From positions 301-5,440 of the forward strand of contig JAHZEE010000008.1 in the NCBI GenBank assembly GCA_019421975.1: 5,140 bases of DNA, read 5' to 3'. Below the pieces are notes generated by a model that saw nothing but the letters and a program-made list of their open reading frames with translations, made no database searches and was not told where the DNA came from. This stretch comes from Clostridiales bacterium (GTDB lineage Bacteria; Bacillota; Clostridia; Oscillospirales; Oscillospiraceae). The translations under genes were made by a program, and so were the position numbers. Below, piece after piece: positions 1-3,996 of the stretch; positions within the stretch are counted from its first letter, which is position 1, and each line of letters begins with the position of its first letter.

Positions 1-1021
1 CCCCGGCGTCCACAATGTTCTGGAACACCTCTGCGACGCCCTCGTCGCCCTCAGGCGTCGAGTAGCCCGCAACGGAGCCAAGGCTCATATTGATGACATC
101 CGCGCCCAGTGCGACGGCGTCGTCGGCGGCGGCGAGGACATCATCCCAGGTCGCGCCATTCGAGCCGCTGGAGCTGAAGACCTTCATCACAAGGATCTGT
201 GCCTCCGGCGCAACGCCGACCACATCTGCGACCACGCCGTCGTTTGCGGCGGCGATGCCGGAGACATGGACGCCGTGGTCGCCGGCGCTGCCGGGCGTGA
301 CATCGGTGTCGTTGTCCGCGTAGTCAAAAGCGAAAGGCACCTTGGCGCTGCGGTATACCTGGCTTGCCGTCACGCCGGGCTTTTTCTCCTCGGCATTCAG
401 CGCCTTGTCACTCAGCACTGCCGCAATGTCACTTTGCGTCAGGGCGGGATTTTCCGGCGCGCCCTGGAAGGACTTGTGGTTGACCTCAAGCCCTGTGTCC
501 AATACGGCGATCACCATACCCGCGCCGTCGTAGCCAGAGGTATTGGCCATGCCTCCGAGCTCCATCGTACCCGCCTGCATATCCGGCGCGACCTTGAAGG
601 TCGGCGCGGCATAGGCCGCAGAAACGCCGGGAAGCTGCCGGATCTCATCCAGCTTGCCGTAGGGGACGACGGCGGCGAAGCCGTTCGTCACGGTGGTATA
701 GCTGTGCAGGATTTCAAGGGCCTCGCCATCTAGCACCTGTGTGGAGATCTCATTCTGCACGCTGCGCTGTAGCTGTGCCGGCGCCTTCCGTGCTCCGCCG
801 CCCGGCGTCTTAACGACAATAATCGCGGTGATCCGCTCATCAGGGTCGATCTCATCTGCCGGCTCCAGCATCTCGAGCGCGGAGTTCTTCAACTGCTCCA
901 CACGCTGTTGCGAAGCCGCGGGCGGCTCCTTGGCCTGCGGATCCACTGCGCTGGCGCCGACGGTTCCCAATGGAAGCATCATGGCCACTGTTAGCAGCGC
1001 CGCCAAAAGTCTTTTTAACAT
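1..1021 (-). CDS. Secreted S8 subtilisin-family serine protease, lactocepin/C5a-peptidase-like (5' part only)
   Basis: The first 340 residues are present and the gene runs off the left edge. Residues 1-25 form a signal peptide: a KR n-region, a hydrophobic LLAALLTVAMMLPLG core and an A-S-A cleavage motif, so the enzyme is exported. Residues about 62-142 resemble an inhibitor-I9 propeptide (NGFAAVVP, then LPGVSAAYAAP). The catalytic domain follows, with Asp175 in AVLDTGLE and His249 in DHGVHVSGI, then the substrate-binding strand VINMSLGS (309-316). The oxyanion Asn, the catalytic Ser and any PA domain or surface anchor lie outside the window. The VLDTG spacing, long insert before HGxHVSGI and GADVINMSLGS resemble lactocepin and streptococcal C5a peptidase. 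The usual Thr of HGTH is Val here; lactocepin also varies at this place. The ATG at 1019-1021 is chosen because AGGAAAGG (1028-1035) lies just upstream. No nearer promoter is seen; the best one lies in the invertible segment at 1373-1400. Confidence 0.93.
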   Translation of the reverse strand, partial: MLKRLLAALLTVAMMLPLGTVGASAVDPQAKEPPAASQQRVEQLKNSALEMLEPADEIDPDERITAIIVVKTPGGGARKAPAQLQRSVQNEISTQVLDGEALEILHSYTTVTNGFAAVVPYGKLDEIRQLPGVSAAYAAPTFKVAPDMQAGTMELGGMANTSGYDGAGMVIAVLDTGLEVNHKSFQGAPENPALTQSDIAAVLSDKALNAEEKKPGVTASQVYRSAKVPFAFDYADNDTDVTPGSAGDHGVHVSGIAAANDGVVADVVGVAPEAQILVMKVFSSSGSNGATWDDVLAAADDAVALGADVINMSLGSVAGYSTPEGDEGVAEVFQNIVDAG

Positions 1022-1026
1022 GCAAC

Positions 1027-1036
1027 ACCTTTCCTT
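1027..1036 (-). promoter_or_regulatory. Ribosome binding site of the S8 protease
   Basis: On the minus strand AAGGAAAGGT ends five bases before the ATG. It is preceded by a (GA)6 tract (1037-1048), so the translation start region is a long purine run. This site decides the start codon and places the signal peptide at residue 1. Confidence 0.75.
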
Positions 1037-1097
1037 TCTCTCTCTCTCTTGCTCTCCCACCGCCCTCTCTGCGTAGCTGGGGCCGGTTGCCATTTCG

Positions 1098-1113
1098 GTT
1101 AGTGCAGACTAAC
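1098..1113. promoter_or_regulatory. Perfect dyad in the protease leader, possible operator
   Basis: GTTAGT, four bases (GCAG), then ACTAAC make a perfect 6+6 inverted repeat 77 bases upstream of the protease start. The TTAG...CTAA half-sites loosely recall DtxR-family operators, but the match is partial and the assignment is a guess. It could instead be a small RNA hairpin in the leader. Confidence 0.3.
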
Positions 1114-1130
1114 TTTCGGAGGAATTTTTT

Positions 1131-1149
1131 GCTTCCCGTGAAGGGAAGC
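1131..1149. promoter_or_regulatory. Small stem-loop in the protease leader
   Basis: GCTTCCC, a five-base loop, then GGGAAGC form a perfect 7-bp stem about 110 bases upstream of the protease ATG. On the minus strand it is followed by A-rich and not T-rich sequence, so it is not an intrinsic terminator for the protease transcript. It could be an operator dyad or a leader RNA hairpin. Confidence 0.35.
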
Positions 1150-1238
1150 ATCCGAAATCAAAAGCACAGCGCGTTTTACCGCTGCGGAGAGCATATGATT
1201 TGTATCTCGTCGATTTGTTCTTGCTGACTTGCTGCGTA

Positions 1239-1286
1239 TTACAGCACAACCCTCGGTCTGTCCCGCGCTGAAAAATGAAGCTCCAT
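1239..1286 (-). CDS. 15-codon leader micro-ORF between the switch and the protease
   Basis: The reading frame MELHFSARDRPRVVL ends in TAA and has a consensus AGGAGG (1293-1298) six bases before its ATG, the best ribosome site in this part of the window. It lies just outside the left recombination site, so any transcript from the promoter at 1373-1400 would carry it first, more than 200 bases before the protease. Three of its 15 residues are Arg, but there is no run of one amino acid typical of an attenuation peptide. It may be a translated leader peptide, or the ribosome site may protect the RNA or be chance. There is no evidence for a function of the peptide itself. Confidence 0.4.
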   Translation of the reverse strand: MELHFSARDRPRVVL

Positions 1287-1301
1287 ACTTCTCCTCCTGT
1301 G

Positions 1302-1329
1302 ATGCGGCAAAATATTTCTGTTGTCTTAT
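1302..1329 (+). repeat. Left recombination site (inverted repeat, IRL)
   Basis: The core TATTTCTGTTGTCTTAT (1313-1329) is the exact reverse complement of 1575-1591. With one mismatch the match extends to 1308 (21 of 22). The site also has internal dyad symmetry: outer arm ATGCGGCAA (1302-1310), ten-base centre (1311-1320), inner arm TTGTCTTAT (1321-1329). The arms agree at 6 of 9 positions when one is reverse complemented. Two inverted arms around a short crossover region is the usual form of a tyrosine-recombinase core site. Confidence 0.8.
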
Positions 1330-1372
1330 AGATCGGCCCCTATGTGGTGCGGACAGACAACATTTTATTTTC

Positions 1373-1400
1373 ATTATACAGATTTTGTAGGATTCCGCAA
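1373..1400 (-). promoter_or_regulatory. Promoter inside the invertible segment, directed at the protease
   Basis: The minus strand has a perfect TATAAT -10 hexamer (1378 to 1373) and, 16 bases upstream, TTGCGG (1400 to 1395) as a weak -35. Local DNA is AT-rich on both sides of the -10 within an otherwise GC-rich window. Transcription would begin near 1366 and read through the left repeat, the micro-ORF and the leader into the protease. No promoter of similar quality was found between the left repeat and the protease start. Confidence 0.6.
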
Positions 1401-1453
1401 GAGGGAAGGAATCTTTTTTACCAGCCTTCGCAGTTTTTTGCAAAGAAACACAA

Positions 1454-1503
1454 GGGCCGGGCGCATATCCTTTTGCGACCGGCCTTCCTGCCAAGGCTTT
1501 TTT
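1454..1503 (+). terminator. Terminator-like overlapping hairpins inside the invertible segment
   Basis: Two stems compete for the same bases. A long stem pairs GGCCGG (1455-1460) with CCGGCC (1479-1484), extended inward by CGC/GCG. A shorter one pairs GCCTT (1482-1486) with AAGGC (1493-1497) and is followed at once by six T and a further T-rich run, a plus-strand intrinsic terminator. On the minus strand the long stem is followed by the T-rich CTTGTGTTTCTTTG, which could end transcripts leaving the recombinase gene. The shared GGCC bases resemble a terminator/antiterminator pair. Confidence 0.5.
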
Positions 1504-1574
1504 GCTGTTTTTGTCTGCCATGGGGTATGCGTGCTGCGTCGCAGAGGGCTGTCTGGCCGTCGCATCCCCTATGC

Positions 1575-1602
1575 ATAAGACAACAGAAATAGTTTGTCCT
1601 AA
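1575..1602 (-). repeat. Right recombination site (inverted repeat, IRR), overlapping the recombinase stop
   Basis: ATAAGACAACAGAAATA (1575-1591) exactly matches the reverse complement of the left site. Here too there is an internal dyad: inner arm ATAAGACAA (1575-1583), ten-base centre CAGAAATAGT (1584-1593), outer arm TTGTCCTAA (1594-1602), with 7 of 9 arm positions agreeing. The outer arm contains the stop codon of the recombinase (1599-1601), so the enzyme gene ends inside its probable substrate. The two outer arms differ while the inner arms are identical, as expected if only the inner part is exchanged. Confidence 0.8.
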
Positions 1603-2444
1603 GACACCAGCCGCAGGCGGTTGAGCGTCCTTTCATGCTCCGTTCCGGTGGAGATCAAGTAAAGGCGGGTGGTCTCAATGCTGCTGTGGCCCAGCACATC
1701 GGCAAGCCGCGCAATGTCCCGGCAGTCCCGGTAAAACGCCCGTGCGAATACATGGCGCAGATTGTGGGGAAACGCCTTGCTCTCATCCACGCCCGCATAC
1801 CTGCACAGCCGCTTCATCTCTGCCCAGATCTGCCTGCGTTCCAGGCGCCTTCCGCTTCCGGTGAGAAAGATCTCCCCGGAGGCAATTTTGTTTTTCCGGG
1901 CGTATTTCAAGAGCTTCTTCGCCAACTTGCTGGGAAGGAGAATTGTGCGGATTTTACCCTTGAGGGAGATCTCCGTCTTTCGCGCCTGCGCCGCCTCCAC
2001 AGTGATATACTGCACCTCGCTGACCCGCACCCCTGTGGCGCAGATAGTTTCCAGCAGTAGGGCCAGGCGCTCCTTGCCCTGCGCATATGCGGTGGAGACA
2101 AGACGCTCGTACTCTGTACGCTTCAGCTCCCGGCTGTCGTCCCGGAACAGCCGCCGCTGCAGCCGCAGCGCCTTGACGCGGCAATCTGACAGACCGGCCC
2201 ATGCGAGAAATCGATTGACCGCCGCCAACATGGCGTTCACACTGGCCGGAGCGAGCCCCTCCCGCAGCAGACGCTCCTTCCACGCGGACACGCGTTCTTT
2301 TGTAATGGTTTGGCCGCCCAGATCAGCCGCCAGCCGCTGCACATGGCGCAGGTAGTTCTCAACAGTCCCAGCTGCCTTTTCCTCTCTGCGCAGATACCGA
2401 CCAAAGGCCGCAATCCGCTCCGTCGTAATACTCCGTTTTTCCAT
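1599..2444 (-). CDS. Tyrosine recombinase (XerC/D-like), probable DNA invertase of the adjacent switch
   Basis: This 281-aa site-specific recombinase cuts and rejoins DNA through a 3'-phosphotyrosine. Residues 1-95 are the helical core-binding domain (LRREEKAAGTVENYLRHVQR, NRFLAWAG). The catalytic domain follows with Arg140 (ATGVRVSE), a beta-hairpin Lys at 162 or 164 (LKGKIR), His227 and Arg230 (PHNLRH), His253 (LGHSSIETT) and nucleophile Tyr262, so all key residues are present. At 281 residues it lacks the extra N-terminal arm-binding domain of phage and ICE integrases, which suits a resolvase or invertase. The ATG at 2442-2444 has AGGAGG (2455-2460) ten bases upstream, a rather long spacing. 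The stop lies within the right recombination site, and the gene reads toward the invertible segment and protease. The alternative, a housekeeping Xer acting at dif, is unlikely given the adjacent paired sites. Confidence 0.9.
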   Translation of the reverse strand: MEKRSITTERIAAFGRYLRREEKAAGTVENYLRHVQRLAADLGGQTITKERVSAWKERLLREGLAPASVNAMLAAVNRFLAWAGLSDCRVKALRLQRRLFRDDSRELKRTEYERLVSTAYAQGKERLALLLETICATGVRVSEVQYITVEAAQARKTEISLKGKIRTILLPSKLAKKLLKYARKNKIASGEIFLTGSGRRLERRQIWAEMKRLCRYAGVDESKAFPHNLRHVFARAFYRDCRDIARLADVLGHSSIETTRLYLISTGTEHERTLNRLRLVS

Positions 2445-2508
2445 GTCTCCATAGCCTCCTTAATATATGGGTATAGCCTTATTCTGCCCTCCCCGGAGTT
2501 CGCTGTAC

Positions 2509-2564
2509 GGGAAAGGAGCTGCGCCCAGGCCCGAAGTTCCGCTGTTGGCGCTCCTTCATTTCCC
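2509..2564. other. Imperfect long inverted repeat upstream of the recombinase
   Basis: GGGAAAGGAGC (2509-2519) faces GCTCCTTCATTTCCC (2550-2564), giving stems GGGAAA/TTTCCC and GGAGC/GCTCC with a small bulge and a loop of about 30 bases. It lies 65 bases upstream of the recombinase start on its 5' side. There is no T-tract of terminator quality on either strand. It could be a leader RNA structure or protein-binding dyad for the recombinase gene, or a remnant. The 2461-2605 stretch otherwise shows no gene and no convincing -35/-10 pair. Confidence 0.3.
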
Positions 2565-2605
2565 TATACATCCCCGGCCGCCCCTGCGCTCAAGCGGACA
2601 GGCGC

Positions 2606-2636
2606 AAAAAAGCCGCCTGCATCCCTGCAGACGGCT
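2606..2636 (-). terminator. Strong intrinsic terminator of the dinD-like pseudogene
   Basis: On the minus strand AGCCG and CTGCA, a GGGA loop, then TGCAG and CGGCT form a two-part stem of 10 bp with a single mismatch between the parts, followed directly by TTTTTT. It lies about 40 bases past the pseudogene stop at 2677, so it ended the original transcript and still insulates the recombinase gene from leftward transcription. Confidence 0.85.
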
Positions 2637-2676
2637 CTTTCACAGTGATCTATTGCGTGCAACAAGTTCAGAGAAT

Positions 2677-2982
2677 CTATTCGTCCAGCATCAGGGGGTT
2701 GCGATCCTCCTTCAGCTTTTTAGCTGTTCACGCTCCACCTCTGAAATGCTCTCGGCGCGGGCAAGCCCTCTGGCATTTCACCGCCAATTTTCTGAATGGC
2801 GTCCCGGACCTCCTTTCCCACTGTGCAGTGGACAGAGCTGGCCTCGGACAAGCCCCGCGGATCATCCCGGCGTTTTGAAACGCGGCATCTTCCGCCTGCC
2901 CTGTGATACCGGCACGATGGGCGGCGTCGGCAAGCATGGTATTCCAGCTTTTGCCCTCAAATCTGACATAGCTGCCACCCGC
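2677..2982 (-). pseudogene. Decayed dinD-like (DNA-damage-inducible protein D) gene remnant
   Basis: Three reading frames give pieces of one DinD-like C-terminus. The frame at 2982-2866 reads SYVRFEGKSWNTML, then ADAAHRAGI and AFQNAG, like the HNKQLVEAAQQAGV...FQNHG region of E. coli DinD. After a frame change, 2821-2762 reads VGKEVRDAIQKIGGEMPEGL, matching the VGRKVRQTIQELGGTMPEEL motif near the DinD end. A second shift gives AESISEVEREQLK (2756 on). A third, in a short A-run near 2720, gives KLKEDRNPLMLDE and the TAG at 2677. About 60 residues (the GLYGGL...STELAANLFRATQ region) are missing between the first two pieces, and the N-terminal half is absent. The gene is dead. DinD is a poorly understood SOS-linked protein; the comparison is from memory. 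Confidence 0.72.
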
Positions 2983-3404
2983 CTACGGGCAGTATAGCAC
3001 ACTTTCTGACAAAAAAATACTGCGAGTTTCACCCTCCGCCATTGCCGCCGCAGGGCCATTCCCGGAAAAGGCCCTAACCCGTTGATTTCAAAGAGTTAGA
3101 GATTCCAAACACATATTTTCCATGAGAGTTGTAGGGGACGCTCTCATTGGGCTGCAATGCTTCCCGCCCATGCCTATCCCTGCGCCGGGGAGCTTTCCGG
3201 CCAGGGGCGCGCTGCCGGAGACGGCTTCGAGATAGGCCGCCTCCCGGTACCCTCATGGAGCATCCTGCTTGCTGTCTGCCGGCATCTGCGAACCGTTGAG
3301 ATTCCGTCATTGGAGCAATCCAGCGTGTTCAGCACCATCTTCTTTTAAGAGCTACTGCAGGGGTTCAGTGAATTCACGCTAATACTGTCTTGTGAAACCC
3401 GGCC
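2983..3404. other. Stretch without a recognisable gene
   Basis: All frames are short or carry no familiar motif. Visible structures are a dyad near 2971-2993, an ATGAGAG/CTCTCAT inverted repeat (3122-3128 and 3140-3146), and the palindrome GTGAATTCAC (3368-3377). The minus-strand frames over 3160-3250 have protein-like composition but are broken by stops. This suggests worn remnants of a former accessory insert and not a live gene. Confidence 0.45.
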
Positions 3405-3623
3405 TTATGATCTCCCTGTTTTTCTGCAAAGGAACTGCAAAATCACCGATTTCCTCAAACCGGGAAGCTGGTCGGTTGGCAGGGCGGCGTCCAGATATTC
3501 GCTGCCCAGAGAAGGCAGGCGATTCTTCCTGAAGAAAAAGCGGCAGCCCCATTCGCCGGGGGAGATAGTATAGCGCACCCCGTCCAACCTCGGTACGAGA
3601 TACGAGGGTTGGTATTCTGGCAT
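3405..3623 (-). CDS. Hypothetical 72-aa protein, possibly truncated
   Basis: I do not recognise this protein. It begins MPEYQPSYLVPRLDGVRYT and has an aromatic, soluble-looking N-terminal half (ISPGEWGCRFFF). It has no signal peptide, membrane segment or repeated motif. The start is supported by GAGAGGAG ending about seven bases before the ATG. The last 15 residues look less protein-like, so the frame may be the start of a longer protein cut by a deletion. It reads leftward into gene-free DNA, with no partner in an operon. A plus-strand promoter-like pair (3624-3652) overlaps its ribosome site. It is either a small accessory gene or a 5' remnant of one. Confidence 0.4.
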   Translation of the reverse strand: MPEYQPSYLVPRLDGVRYTISPGEWGCRFFFRKNRLPSLGSEYLDAALPTDQLPGLRKSVILQFLCRKTGRS

Positions 3624-3652
3624 TTGACTTCTCCTCTCAAGGGTGGTATGAT
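3624..3652 (+). promoter_or_regulatory. Sigma-A-type promoter candidate reading rightward
   Basis: TTGACT (3624-3629), 17 bases, then TATGAT (3647-3652) match the -35/-10 consensus at 5 of 6 positions each with ideal spacing. Transcription would start near 3659 and reach the tRNA fragment and its terminator at 3936-3946. What it served is unclear: it may be the promoter of a lost gene or yield a short RNA of about 290 bases. Confidence 0.5.
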
Positions 3653-3849
3653 GATTAACCGAGTAGTCGAACTGACGATCCAGAAAACCTGTTTTGCGCT
3701 AAGGAAGCTAAGGAAAGTAGAAAAACCCGTCTATCACCAGAATGTCAAGGAGTATATGATACCACATGCTCCGTTCGATCAGTCCGGTAATGACAGGGCT
3801 TTTCCGCTATTGCAGACCAACATGGATTACCAGGGATAATTGGGTTGAT
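3653..3849. other. Low-GC stretch between promoter candidate and tRNA fragment
   Basis: No convincing gene. A 27-codon plus-strand frame at 3756-3839 has AAGGAG only three bases before its ATG and no recognisable sequence; it could be a small peptide but support is thin. Base composition is visibly more AT-rich than in the flanking genes, consistent with foreign or worn DNA next to an integration site. Confidence 0.35.
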
Positions 3850-3853
3850 ATGC

Positions 3854-3898
3854 CTCCTAAGCGGAACGCCGCGTGTTTGAATCACGCCAGACGCGCCA
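3854..3898 (+). tRNA. 3' fragment of tRNA-Arg(CCU), no 5' half (probable integration scar)
   Basis: From the anticodon loop onward the geometry is exact: loop CTCCTAA with anticodon CCU (3854-3860), 3' anticodon stem GCGGA, five-base variable loop, T-stem GCGTG/CACGC around a seven-base loop TTTGAAT (3876-3882), acceptor strand CAGACGC, discriminator G and encoded CCA (3896-3898). The expected 5' acceptor strand GCGTCTG and a D-arm are not present in the 40-60 bases before it, and the 5' anticodon stem pairs only partly. The T-loop has T where the invariant C56 belongs, so the fragment is not under tRNA constraint. A lone 3' half is what remains at the far end when an element integrates into a tRNA gene. 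Confidence 0.7.
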
Positions 3899-3911
3899 AA
3901 CATAGAGGCTC

Positions 3912-3950
3912 ATCCGAACTTCGCGATTCCAGGGGAGTTCGGATTTGCTT
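3912..3950 (+). terminator. Intrinsic terminator of the former tRNA gene
   Basis: ATCCGAACT (3912-3920) and AGTTCGGAT (3936-3944) form a perfect 9-bp stem with a 15-base loop, followed by a short T-rich run TTTGCTT. It lies 14 bases past the tRNA CCA end, as for a tRNA terminator, and separates this region from the MATE gene. Confidence 0.7.
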
Positions 3951-3996
3951 ATCTGGAGCCGTTTGCGACGGCGGAGGGAGTGTGGGCAGATCCAAT

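Larger units (their letters stand above)
1302..1602. other. Candidate invertible DNA segment (promoter-inversion phase switch)
   Basis: Two inverted recombination-site-like repeats (1302-1329 and 1575-1602) bound about 245 bp of gene-free DNA. The segment lies between a secreted protease and a tyrosine recombinase whose last codons run into the right repeat. Inside are a TATAAT promoter directed at the protease and a hairpin/T-tract element. This is the standard form of invertible promoters in gut bacteria. In the orientation shown the promoter faces the protease. Flipping between the two crossovers would move the promoter to about 1504-1531, facing right into the recombinase antisense strand, and leave the protease with only the terminator upstream. 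The structure is visible; inversion is inferred. Confidence 0.78.

Noticed and set aside
266..733. Plus-strand frame of 155 codons within the protease region
   Set aside because: It is antisense to the subtilase, whose signal peptide, propeptide and catalytic motifs form one continuous minus-strand frame.
1099..1521. Minus-strand frame of 140 codons crossing the left recombination site
   Set aside because: No ribosome site at its ATG, no family resemblance, and it would be broken by inversion. A recombination-coupled fusion was considered, but the frame has no protein-like pattern.
1337..1573. Direct repeat CCCCTATG near both ends of the invertible segment
   Set aside because: Eight bases only and not symmetric to the recombination sites; probably chance.
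1762..2355. Plus-strand frame of 197 codons
   Set aside because: It lies opposite the tyrosine recombinase, whose catalytic motifs are all in the minus frame; Ser/Arg-rich shadow.
2467..2997. Plus-strand frame of 176 codons
   Set aside because: It runs across the minus-strand terminator and opposite the dinD-like motifs, and has no recognisable domain.
3820..3898. Complete tRNA-Arg
   Set aside because: No 5' acceptor strand matching CAGACGC, no D-arm and poor 5' anticodon stem; only the 3' half is present.
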